This document shows positions 54,715 to 63,182 of a DNA stretch of 64,000 nucleotides, piece after piece. How positions within the stretch are numbered: position 1 is the stretch's first letter; every line of letters begins with the position of its first letter. The position numbers and the translations under genes are program-made. A model generated the notes under the pieces. The model saw nothing but the letters and a program-made list of their open reading frames with translations, made no database searches and had not been told where the DNA came from. Source of the stretch: an uncultured Elioraea sp. (GTDB lineage: Bacteria > Pseudomonadota > Alphaproteobacteria > Acetobacterales > Acetobacteraceae); NCBI GenBank assembly GCA_937928775.1, contig CALFVI010000007.1, forward strand, positions 34,832 through 98,831, in the 5' to 3' direction.

Positions 54715-55914
54715 TCAGGGCAGAGAAAGCCACGCCGCCAGCACGCGGCGTTCGTCCTCTGTCATGCCTGTCAGGTTGTTCGGCGGCATCGACCGCGTGA
54801 GCACGGCATGGACGCGGATGGCCTGGGCTTGGCGCGCGATCGCGGCGTCACTGTCAAGCAGAACGCCCTTCGGGGCCACTGCGATGCCGGCCCAAACGGG
54901 CTCGGCCATGTGGCACATCGAACAGCGCGTGAGCATGATTTCCGCCACCTCCGCCGGCACGGGAGGCGAGGGCCCTGCGCGACGGCCCATGTCAGCGTTC
55001 GGCCCCGGTGCCGCAACGATGGAGAGGGCGATCGCCGCCGCCATCGCCGCTCCCGCCGCACCCCACGCCCACCACGGCGACCCTCGCCCGGCATGGTGAA
55101 GATTGTAGAAGACGCGCACGAGAGCGCCAGCGACCGTCACCAGCGCGACCATGAGCGGGACCATCCACGGCCTGCTCCATGCGAGAGGATAATGGTTCGC
55201 GATCATCATGAACACGACGGGCAGCGTGATGTAGTTGTTGTGCGTGCTGCGCTGCTTGCCGGCCTTGCCGAGGGCAGCATCAGGCGTGCGGCCCGCCTTG
55301 AGGTCGGCGACGATCATGCGCTGGTTCGGGATGATGACGAGGAACACGTTGCCGGTCATCACCGTCCCCAGCACGGCCCCCGTGTGCAGCATCGCGGCCC
55401 GCCCCGAAAAGACGTGGGCGAAGACGGCCGACAGCCCGACGACGAACAGGAACAGGAGCGCGAGCAGCGCTGCGTCGTTGTCCTTCAGCCGCGACCTGCA
55501 GAGCGCGTCATAGACAACCCAGCCGAGGCCGAGCCCGGCGATGCCAATGCCGGCGGCAAGCGGTGGGGAGATATCGAGCACGGCGGGATCGATGAGATAA
55601 AGCTCGGCCTGGGCGTAGTAGATCCAGGCCAGCAGAAGCGCGCCCGAGATCCATGTCCAGTAGGCCTGCCATTTGTGCCAGACAAGCTCGGGCGGCAGCT
55701 CGGGCGGAGCGACCGTCCATTTGCGCATCTCGTAGAAGCCGCCGCCGTGCACCTGCCAGGATGAGCCGAGCACCCCATCGGGCAGATCGGCCCTCCGCTT
55801 GAGCAGCGCGTCGAGGTGCATGAAGAAAAAGCTCGCGCCGATCCAGGCCATGCCGGCGATGATGTGCAGCCAGCGCAGGATCGCGCTGCCCCACTCCCAG
55901 AGATAAGGCTCCAT
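54715..55914 (-). CDS. puuD: Urate hydroxylase PuuD with C-terminal cytochrome c domain
   Basis: A 399-residue membrane protein. The first 300 residues form about eight helices with conserved histidines (LRWLHIIAGMAWIGASFFFMHLD, SGRAAMLHTGAVLGTVM, STHNNYITLPVVFMMIANHYP). The C-terminal domain carries one heme c site CSMCH (about residue 325) and SMPPNNLTGMT with the methionine ligand. This is the PuuD type, which oxidises urate to 5-hydroxyisourate and passes electrons to the respiratory chain. ATG 55914 (MEPYLWEWGSAILRW) is preceded by GGAGGAGAG. Other purine catabolism genes are not in this window. Confidence 0.93.
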   Translation of the reverse strand: MEPYLWEWGSAILRWLHIIAGMAWIGASFFFMHLDALLKRRADLPDGVLGSSWQVHGGGFYEMRKWTVAPPELPPELVWHKWQAYWTWISGALLLAWIYYAQAELYLIDPAVLDISPPLAAGIGIAGLGLGWVVYDALCRSRLKDNDAALLALLFLFVVGLSAVFAHVFSGRAAMLHTGAVLGTVMTGNVFLVIIPNQRMIVADLKAGRTPDAALGKAGKQRSTHNNYITLPVVFMMIANHYPLAWSRPWMVPLMVALVTVAGALVRVFYNLHHAGRGSPWWAWGAAGAAMAAAIALSIVAAPGPNADMGRRAGPSPPVPAEVAEIMLTRCSMCHMAEPVWAGIAVAPKGVLLDSDAAIARQAQAIRVHAVLTRSMPPNNLTGMTEDERRVLAAWLSLP

Positions 55915-56391
55915 CTCTCCTCCGATCCCGATCGTCTTGCACGATGTGCTGCGGACGATCGATGGCGCAACGGCCAAGCAATCGGCGTTCCGGAGCAATC
56001 GCGATGGAGATTCCGTTCGGTGCCGGCGCGCAGCGTTCAGGCCTGGTTGCGGCGCCGGCCCTCGCGCAACAGAAGCGAGCATACTCCACGCCGCTGCGCG
56101 GAGCTGGTCGGGACCTGACCGCTCGCTTGGCCGGTCCTGGTGCAGGCTTCGACAACGCCGAGTTGGGAGAGCGTGCCGCGCTCCCGGTCGACTGGGCAGA
56201 CCGAAGGGGGCGCCTTTCGGTTGCGAGGGCGTGGCGCCAGTCCTTGCTCGGCAAGTGGCCGATCGTGCCCAGGGGTGTTCGTCGTCAAGGTGCGCGCGCG
56301 ATCCGCGTCGTGGGCGAGGCGGTTGACAGGAGTTCGTGCCGCGGGCTGGGCGCCGGATTGTGCCGAACCGCCTCGGCAGCCAGAGGCGAGG
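55915..56391. other. Intergenic region upstream of puuD
   Basis: About 480 bp between the puuD start and the end of the broken livF. Frames here resemble no family I know on either strand. It should hold the puuD promoter. I see no clear operator or terminator. Confidence 0.4.
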
Positions 56392-57101
56392 TCACGACGG
56401 CGACGGGCTGCCGAGATAAAGATCGGCCGCGCGCTCGTCGGCCAGCAGCGTCTCCGCCCAATCGAGCATGGCAACGCGCCCCTGATCGAGAATGCAGCCA
56501 CGGGTTGAAATCGCCAGGGCCGGTCTTGCGCGCTGTTCGACCATCAGCACGGTGACGCCCAGGCGGGGCAGCTCCGCCACCTGCGCGAAGATTTCGGCGA
56601 CGAGCGCCGGCGCGCGAGCTGCAGTCGGCTCGTCGAGGATCATCAGCCGTGGCCTGATCATCAAGGCGCGAGCGATCGCGAGTTGCTGGCGCTCGCCTCC
56701 CGAGAGGCGCCCGGCATTGGCTCGTCTGCGTTCGGCGAGGGCGGGAAAGAGGGCGAAGATCTCCTCCAGCCGCTGCCGCGGAGCCCTCACCCACGCGTGG
56801 CGAGCAGATTATCGACGATGGTGAGCGACGGAAACACGTTGCGCACCTGCGGCACGTAAGCGATGCCCAGGCCAAGTCTGGCTTCCGTCGGCAGCGCCAG
56901 GAGGTCGCTGCCATCGAATGCGACCCTGCCCCGCACGCGTGGCAGAAGCCCCATCACGGCCCTGGCGAGTGTCGACTTGCCGGCGCCGTTCGTTCCGGTG
57001 ACTGTGAGTATCTCGCCCTCTTCAAGCGCGAGGTCGACGCCGCGCAAGATGTCGCTCTCTCCGTAGCCTCCGGCGAGGTCGGCGATCTCGAGCAGGCTCA
57101 T
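56392..57101 (-). pseudogene. ABC transporter ATP-binding protein, LivF type, frameshifted
   Basis: From ATG 57101 the frame gives MSLLEIADLAGGYGESDILR, Walker A GTNGAGKSTL and YVPQVRNVFPSLTIVDNLLA. It then hits a TGA at about 56786 after a shift in the bases near plus 56790-56800. Adding one base joins it to AWVRAPRQRLEEIFALFP, the signature RLSGGERQQLAIARAL and Walker B LMILDEPTAARAP. A one-base deletion therefore separates Walker A from Walker B. It is the last gene of the second liv-type cluster, which also has a larger deletion. A sequencing error is possible for this lesion alone. Confidence 0.82.
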
Positions 57102-57859
57102 GGCGTCGTCTGACCGAGATAGGCCGCACGGACGGCTCGGTCGTTGAGCACCGCACGCGGCTCGCCCTCGGCGATGACGCGACCACGATCCATCACCAGC
57201 AGGCGGGGCACCAGCCGTGCAAGCGATCCGAGATCGTGCTCGATGATCAGGAAACCGATACCGCGGGCGTGCAGGGCAGCGATCCGCTCGATGACCTCCC
57301 CGACGAGTACGGCATTGACGCCGGCAAAGGGCTCGTCGAGCAAGACAAGCCGAGGCTCGGTCAAAAGTGCGCGTCCGAGTTCGAGCAGCTTCTTCTGCCC
57401 GCCCGAAAGCCGTCCCGCCGGCAGGTCTGCCACGGCTTCAAGACGGAGGAACGCGATGACCTCGTCGGCACGCTCGCGCACGGCGCGCTCGGCTGCGCGC
57501 ACGCGGGCGGGCGCGAGGAAGAGAGGGATCAGGCGTTCCCCCGGCTGGTGGGGTGCGGCAGCCATCAAGTTCTCGCGGACCGTGAGGTGGTGAAACTCGC
57601 GTGGCACCTGGAAGGTGCGCACCAGTCCAAGCTGCGCCCGCTCCTGGGGAGACAAGCGGTCGATCGCGCGCTCGCCGAGCAGGATGCTGCCGCGATCCGC
57701 GCTGATGAAGCCGGACAGCACGGAGAACAAGGTCGACTTTCCAGCCCCGTTCGGTCCGATGATGCCGAGGAGGCCATCGGTTTCGAACGAGAACGAGACC
57801 CGGTCGAGGACGTGAAACCCTCCGAAGGCCTTGCTAAGCTCACGGACGAGCAGGTTCAT
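57098..57859 (-). CDS. ABC transporter ATP-binding protein, LivG type (second cluster)
   Basis: A 253-residue ATPase, intact: MNLLVRELSKAFGGFHVLDR, Walker A GPNGAGKSTL, signature RLSGGQKKLLELGRAL, Walker B LVLLDEPFAGVN and the LivG ending LNDRAVRAAYLGQ. ATG 57859 overlaps the stop of the permease gene upstream, and its end overlaps the start of livF. The long open frame that continues upstream of 57859 is antisense-like noise across the permease gene. Its partners are defective, so it is likely on its way to decay. Confidence 0.88.
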   Translation of the reverse strand: MNLLVRELSKAFGGFHVLDRVSFSFETDGLLGIIGPNGAGKSTLFSVLSGFISADRGSILLGERAIDRLSPQERAQLGLVRTFQVPREFHHLTVRENLMAAAPHQPGERLIPLFLAPARVRAAERAVRERADEVIAFLRLEAVADLPAGRLSGGQKKLLELGRALLTEPRLVLLDEPFAGVNAVLVGEVIERIAALHARGIGFLIIEHDLGSLARLVPRLLVMDRGRVIAEGEPRAVLNDRAVRAAYLGQTTP

Positions 57860-58740
57860 CGCCGACTGTAGTCGCCGACGAGGCCTTGCGGACGGAACAA
57901 GGTGAACAGTATCAGCGCAAGGCCGACCGCCCCGAGTCTGACACTGGCCATCTCCACCTCCGAGACGAGGCCTGGCAGCGCGTCTCGCACGAAGCGCGTT
58001 CCCTCGAGAAACGCCATCAGCAGAAGCGCGCCGAGCACCGCGCCCGAAACGCGCCCAACACCCCCGAGGATCATCGCCATCCAGACGTAGAAGGTGACAA
58101 GGGCGGTGAACTGGTCGGGGGAAAGATAGGTGATGACGTGCGCATAGAAGCCACCGGCCAGCCCGGCGAGCGCCGAGCCGAGAGCGAGAACGCGCGTCTT
58201 GAATGCGGCGGGGTTTTTGCCAAGCGCGCGAACCGCATCCTCGTTGTCGCGAATTGCCTCGATCATGCGGCCGAACGGAGAGCGCGCGAGCCTCTGCAGC
58301 ACCAGCGCACCGCCGAGGCAGCAGATGCAGAGGACGAGGAGCGTCGCCACCGCCCCCGCCGCACCGTGGTCGGCGGGAAAGAGGCGCGGAATACCTGGAA
58401 TGCCCTGCACACCGTTGGTCAGCCAACGCTCGGACGTGACGATCAGGCGCACGGTCTCGCCGAAGCCGAGCGTGACGACAGCGAAATAGTCCTCCCGCAG
58501 ACGGAGTGCGACCAGTCCGATCGGCCAGGCGACGATGGCCGAAGTCGCCGCCGCAGCAGCGAGGGAGAGCGGGGTTGGCAAACCGGCAAGCGCGAGCAGG
58601 GCGGAGGTGAATGCACCGATCGCGAAGAAGCCGACGTGGCCGAAATTGATCAGGCCGGTCAGTCCGTATTGCAACGTGAGGCCGAGGGCCAGCAGGACGT
58701 AGGTGGCCGCAATCGTGCCGATGGCGACCAGATAGGCTTC
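57856..58740 (-). pseudogene. ABC transporter permease, LivM type, start region lost by deletion
   Basis: The frame contains nearly all of a LivM protein (LTLQYGLTGLINFGHVGFFA, RLREDYFAVVTLGFGETVRL, FGRMIEAIRDNEDAVRALGKNP, and the end LFRPQGLVGDYSRR). Upstream it reads EAYLVAIGTIAATYVLLALG back to 58740, where it meets a livH fragment in a different frame and then a TGA. There is no normal start or ribosome binding site; the first legal start is TTG 58674, inside the first helix. The native N-terminus was removed together with most of livH. Confidence 0.82.
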
Positions 58741-58867
58741 CCGTCATCGTGTCGCCGGCTGCTGCGTTTGGGAAGCGCGCGATGCCGAAGGCGAGCGTGA
58801 TGGCGAGTGCGGCAAGCCCGATCACCAGCCCGTGGACGACGCCGGCAACAACAAGCGACTCGAACAC
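58741..58867 (-). pseudogene. LivH-type permease remnant (first 42 codons)
   Basis: From GTG 58867 the sequence encodes a typical LivH beginning (MFESLVVAGVVHGLVIGLAA, then FGIARFPNAAAGDTM). At about 58741 it changes abruptly into livM sequence in another frame. A normal livH is about 870 bp, so roughly 740 bp are missing. The junction is a clean deletion, and the remnant cannot form a channel. Confidence 0.8.
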
Positions 58868-58888
58868 GTGCTCCCGACCCGACGCCTG

Positions 58889-60100
58889 TCAGATCTTGAC
58901 GACATACTTGCGGTTGATCGCACCCCCCTCGATGCGGAAGACGCCGAAATCGGGAGTCACATCGCCGAACTCGTCGAAATCCAAGACGGAGGAGGCACCC
59001 TGGTAGTCGATCTCGACAGCGGTTGCGAGTTTCGCCTTGCCTTCGGCGAAGGAGGAGACGGGTGCCCCCGGTGGATTGGCGACGAGGCGGATCGCATCGC
59101 GGATGGCAAGTGTGTCGAACGATTTCGCTCGCTCGATGGTGAGCGCCAGCGTGATGGCCATGTCCCAGGCCGTTGGGGCGTAGATGTTTGCGGTGCCGGG
59201 CTGGTTCATGGCGCGACGATGGGCGGCATCGTAGCGGGCGAAGGCTTCGCTCTCTTCGTTCGAGACGGTGTCGACAGCAATGATGCCTTCCGTCACCGCC
59301 GGCCCGAGCGCCTGCACGAGTTGCGGGTTCGCTGCCCAGGCCGGAATGATCCAGCGCACCGGCACGCCCAGCTGGAACCATTCGCGGAGGATGATCGTGG
59401 TGTCAGGCAGGAACGAGCCCATGACGATCACGTCGGGACGGGTCGCCAGCACGCGCAGGAGTTCGGCGCGGTAGGAGGGCTGATTCGGTTCGTAGACGAC
59501 ATGTTCGCCGTTGGTGAAACCCTTCGCCGCCCAGGCGCGACGGAAGCCCTCCGTGTTGCCGATGCCGGAGGCGTTGTTGAACGCCATCGTCGCCGGGCGA
59601 CGGAAACCCGCCCGCAGGGCGATCTCGGCGAAGGCGCGACCGAAACGATCATTCGTCGCCTGGAAACGGAACGACAACCCCTTCGCGTTGGCAGGGGGCA
59701 CGGAGAGAGCAGGTGCGCCGGACGTGTTCATCAGAATCGCATTCGCTTCGTTCGTCAGCGGGATGACGGCGAGCGAGACGCCAGACGACCAGGTGCCGAG
59801 AATTGCCCGCACGCGATTGACCTCGAGCAGCTTCTTGGCGGCAAGCACCGCGGCCTGCGGGTTGGTCTGCGTGTCCTCGGCAAACACCTCGAGCCGGCGA
59901 CCGAGCACACTGCCCGCGGCGTTGATCTCCTCCACCGGGGCGAGGATCATTCGTTGCATGCCCGGCCCGTAGGGCGATCCCGCTCCCGTGATGGGGTTCA
60001 AGGCACCGATCCGGAACGTCTCGCTCTGCCCGCGTGCCACAGCTGGCGCAAAAAGAGCGCCGATCGTGGCGCCAAGCATAGCGCGGCGGGCCTGTCGCAT
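58889..60100 (-). CDS. Branched-chain amino acid-type ABC transporter substrate-binding protein (second cluster)
   Basis: An intact receptor of about 403 residues. A signal peptide (MRQARRAMLGATIGALFAP, cut after ARG) is followed by FRIGALNPITGAGSPYGPG, VEEINAAGSVLGRRLEVFAEDTQ, LSFRFQATNDRFGRAFAEIA and YAPTAWDMAITLALTIERA. ATG 60100 is preferred; a GTG at 60124 would add eight residues. It is first in the second liv-type cluster, 22 bp before the livH remnant. With both permease genes broken the receptor has no channel of its own. Confidence 0.9.
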   Translation of the reverse strand: MRQARRAMLGATIGALFAPAVARGQSETFRIGALNPITGAGSPYGPGMQRMILAPVEEINAAGSVLGRRLEVFAEDTQTNPQAAVLAAKKLLEVNRVRAILGTWSSGVSLAVIPLTNEANAILMNTSGAPALSVPPANAKGLSFRFQATNDRFGRAFAEIALRAGFRRPATMAFNNASGIGNTEGFRRAWAAKGFTNGEHVVYEPNQPSYRAELLRVLATRPDVIVMGSFLPDTTIILREWFQLGVPVRWIIPAWAANPQLVQALGPAVTEGIIAVDTVSNEESEAFARYDAAHRRAMNQPGTANIYAPTAWDMAITLALTIERAKSFDTLAIRDAIRLVANPPGAPVSSFAEGKAKLATAVEIDYQGASSVLDFDEFGDVTPDFGVFRIEGGAINRKYVVKI

Positions 60101-60125
60101 GAGCAGCCGCCTGGCAGTGAGCACG

Positions 60126-61369
60126 CTAATTCGACAGCGCATCATGGACGACGCGGCCGTCCTTGACGATGAGTGGGATGTGCCGCTGGCCCCGGGCGAG
60201 CAAGCCGATGTCGGCCAGCGGATCGCCATCGACGACGATCAGGTCCGCGCGCGCTCCCGGCGCGAGGCAGCCGAGCTCGCCCTCGCATCCGAGCAGTCGA
60301 GCGGCATGGACGGTCGCGCTACGGATCACCTCGATCGCCGGCAGCACTTCGCGCCGGATGAGAAACTCTTCACCCTGTCGATCGTGCAAAGGGCAAAGGA
60401 GATCGGTGCCGAACGCCATGGTCAGGCCCGCCGTCCACATCGTCTTGAGCGAGGTGAGCCCCGCCCGGCGCACAGTGTCGATCTTTGCCACCGCATGAGG
60501 GGGGGAACCCGAACTCGGCGCCCGACTGGGCCAGAGCGTCGTAGGTGATCAAGGTCCGCACCGCGATCGCACCGCGTTCGGCGGCGAGACGGGCGGTGTC
60601 CGCGGTGATCAGGTTGCAAGGCTCCAGGCTGCGCACCCCGCATGTGACGGCACGGCGGATTACTTCCTCGGTGTAGAGATGCGCAGCGACATAGGTCTGC
60701 GCCATGGCCGCCTCCTCCACCGCTGCCTCGAGTTCGGCGCGCGAGAGGCCGAAAAGTCGATCGGGTCGGTCGGCGACGCCACGCCGCCATTGGCCATGAC
60801 CTTGATGAAATCTGCCCCGCCCTTGATCTCCTCGCGACAGGCGCGGCGCACGGCATCCACGCCGTCGACCAGGCGACCGAGAGACCCGAGGCTGGACTCT
60901 TAGAACGAGGCTTTGCGCGTGTCGTAACGGCCGCGGAAATCGCAATGACCTCCCGTCTGCGACAGGGCCTTGCTGCACAGGAACAGACGCGGCCCCTCGA
61001 ACAGCCCCTCCGCGAGAGCAAGCCGAAGACCTTCCGTCGCCCCGCCGACGTCGCGAACCGTCGTGAAGCCGCGCCGCAGCATCCCACCCATGATGCGCGC
61101 AGCGCGATGGGCGACCAGGGCATCCGGCAGCATCGCGTTGCGACCGAGATCCAAGAGCGAGGCGACGACGTGGACGTGACAGTCGATCAGCCCGGCATCA
61201 GGGTCCGGCCGCTGAGATCGTACCGCACCGCGCCTTCGCTGCGGATCGGCCGGTCCGAGACCTCGCGGATGCGCTCCCCCTCGACCAGGAGATGGCCCTC
61301 TATCGCGCCTTCACGCGCGCCATCGAAGAGCCTCGCATTGTCGAAGAGCAGAACGTTGGCGATCCGTGC
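60126..61369 (-). pseudogene. Amidohydrolase (imidazolonepropionase-like) gene with several lesions
   Basis: Fragments of one metal-dependent hydrolase can be lined up along the minus strand: RIANVLLFDNARLFDG, then the metal motif LIDCHVHVVAS, GGMLRRGFTTVRDVGGATEG, GGADFIKVMANGGVASP, TEEVIRRAVTCGVRSLEP and the end GARADLIVVDGDPLADIGLL. A frameshift lies near 61197 before the HxH motif, a TAA at 60900-60902, a frameshift near 60750 and another at a G7 run (60499-60505). No start codon is seen at the expected place. Four lesions make it a true pseudogene. It directly precedes the second liv-type cluster, whose ligand may have been its substrate or product. Confidence 0.82.
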
Positions 61370-61602
61370 CGACTCCTACCAGGTGGCCGCGCCGTCGACC
61401 ATCCCCGACCGATGCGAGATGGCGTGCGGAAGGGTGCGGCTGACGGCAGGCGGCAGGCAAAGTGCAGCGACGGACGGTGCATACCCTCACGGTTCGGCGA
61501 CAACGGCTGCAGCCGCACGACCGCGTCCTCGCGTAAACCCAGAGCGAGTGGGAGCCACCCGTTGCGCCGAGCCTTTCGGAATGGCAAAGTGGATGTCAGC
61601 GT

Positions 61603-61651
61603 GCCGAAAAAGATGGAAGGCCGAAAAGACGGAAAGCCGAAAAGACGAAAA
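61603..61651 (+). repeat. Three imperfect tandem copies of a 16-bp purine-rich unit
   Basis: The unit GCCGAAAAGACGGAAA occurs three times in a row (61603-61619 with one extra base and some changes, 61620-61635, 61636-61651). It lies 12 bp before the GTG start of the TRAP receptor gene, and GAAAAGGGGAAA at its end serves as the ribosome binding site. It may only set the translation initiation region. Confidence 0.7.
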
Positions 61652-61662
61652 GGGGAAACGTC

Positions 61663-62634
61663 GTGAAACAAACGCTGATCGTGCTCGCTGTCACGGTCGC
61701 CGCCGCCCTCTCTCCTGCCGCGGCGCAGGAGTGGCGTGGCTGGAACACGCATGGTGCCGGTTACCCGAATACGGTCGCTCTCGACCGCTGGGCGGAACTC
61801 GCCGCCGAACGGAGCCAGGGACGGATTCGGATCCGCATGTTCCACTCCGCCCAGCTCGGCCAGCAGGACGAGGCGATCCAACAGCTCCGACTCGGCGCCA
61901 TCGACGTGGCGAACTTCAACCTGACGCCGCTGAACAACCTCGTACCCGAGACACAGGTGTTCGCGCTGCCGTTCGTCTTCCGCGATGTCGGCCACTTGCA
62001 CCGCGTGCTGGACGGACCTGCGGGTGCCACCTTGGCGCGCGAGATCGAGGCCAGGTTGGGCATGGTGGTGTTGGCCTGGTTCGACTCCGGCGCGCGCAGC
62101 GTCTACACCCGCACTCGGCCGATCCGTACGCCGGAAGACATGCGCGGATTGAAGATCCGCGTCCAAACCTCGGACCTCTTCATCGACCTGATGCGCGCGC
62201 TCGGTGCCAATCCGGTGCCGCTGCCCTTCGGCGAACTCTACACCGCGCTGCAGACCGGCGTGGTGGATGGGGCGGAAAACAACTGGCCGTCCTATGAGGC
62301 GCAGCGGCATTTCGAGCATGCTCGCTTCTATTCGACGACGGAGCACTCGAACGTGCCGGAGATCGTCGTCGTGAACCGCATGCGGTGGGACCGCCTGTCG
62401 CCCCAGGACCGCGACATCCTGCGCGCTACAGCGCGCGAGGCGGCCGCTTTGCAGCGCCGGCTGTGGGCGGAGCGCGAGCGCGCCTCGCGCGAGAAGGTGA
62501 TTGCTGCCGGCGTCGTTGTGACCGAGATCGCCGATCGCGCGCCCTTCGCCCGGCTGATGGAGCCGCTCTACGCCAAGTACGCAGCAACCCCCGCCCTGCG
62601 CGCCCTGCTTGACCAGATCCGCAACACCCCGTGA
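61663..62634 (+). CDS. TRAP transporter substrate-binding protein (DctP family)
   Basis: A 323-residue receptor with a clear Sec signal peptide (MKQTLIVLAVTVAAALSPAA, cut before QEW). DctP features are GAIDVANFNLTPLNNLVPE, MRGLKIRVQTSDLFIDLMRA and LYTALQTGVVDGAENNWPSY, the signature of receptors for dicarboxylates, sugar acids and similar. It starts at GTG 61663 and is first of a P-Q-M operon that runs off the window. Confidence 0.92.
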   Translation: MKQTLIVLAVTVAAALSPAAAQEWRGWNTHGAGYPNTVALDRWAELAAERSQGRIRIRMFHSAQLGQQDEAIQQLRLGAIDVANFNLTPLNNLVPETQVFALPFVFRDVGHLHRVLDGPAGATLAREIEARLGMVVLAWFDSGARSVYTRTRPIRTPEDMRGLKIRVQTSDLFIDLMRALGANPVPLPFGELYTALQTGVVDGAENNWPSYEAQRHFEHARFYSTTEHSNVPEIVVVNRMRWDRLSPQDRDILRATAREAAALQRRLWAERERASREKVIAAGVVVTEIADRAPFARLMEPLYAKYAATPALRALLDQIRNTP

Positions 62635-62669
62635 TGCTGGGCTGAGAGGCGGAAACAACGGACAGCGGC

Positions 62670-63176
62670 TTGGCTCTCCCGCTGCAGACGGTGTCGTGGG
62701 TGTTCGACTGGCTGGCACGCCTGCTCATCATGGCGGCCGGAGCCCTGCTCCTTGCCCTGGTCGCAGCCCTCACCTGGATGGTGTTCGGCCGTTACGTGCT
62801 GAACGACACGCCGACCTGGGTCGAGCGCGGTGCGCAGCTCGTTATCCTTTGGGTTGTTCTCCCGGTGGCTGCGGTCGGCGTGCGTGAGCGCTTTCACATG
62901 GCGGTTGAGCTTCTGCCTGCGGCCCTGCCGCCAGCCGCCCGCTCCGTGCTCGCAGCGGCGGTTGAGCTCGTGTTGTGCGGGCTCGGCATCCTGATGGCGT
63001 ATTGGGGCTGGGTTCTGGTGGAAAACCATCGTCCGTTCCGCATACCGCTGCTTGGCCTCAGTCAGGGGTGGCAGTTCGCGCCCCTCTCCCTGGCCGGAGT
63101 CCTCATCTCGCTGTTCGCCATCGAGGCGATGGCGCGGCGGATCGCCGGCCTGCCGCCGATCAGCGCCTCGACCTGA
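62670..63176 (+). CDS. TRAP transporter small permease (DctQ family)
   Basis: A 168-residue four-helix protein with the DctQ pattern LTWMVFGRYVLNDTPTWVERGAQLV and VRERFHMAVELLPAALPP. The start is TTG 62670, 35 bp after the receptor gene; an alternative start may exist a little downstream. It partners the large permease encoded next. Confidence 0.88.
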   Translation: MALPLQTVSWVFDWLARLLIMAAGALLLALVAALTWMVFGRYVLNDTPTWVERGAQLVILWVVLPVAAVGVRERFHMAVELLPAALPPAARSVLAAAVELVLCGLGILMAYWGWVLVENHRPFRIPLLGLSQGWQFAPLSLAGVLISLFAIEAMARRIAGLPPISAST

Positions 63177-63182
63177 CGCACC

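Noticed and set aside
57859..58867. One 589-codon protein spanning livG and everything upstream
   Set aside because: Upstream of 57859 this frame is out of phase with the livM coding sequence and is Arg/His-rich noise; only the first 42 codons (livH remnant) and the livG part are real.
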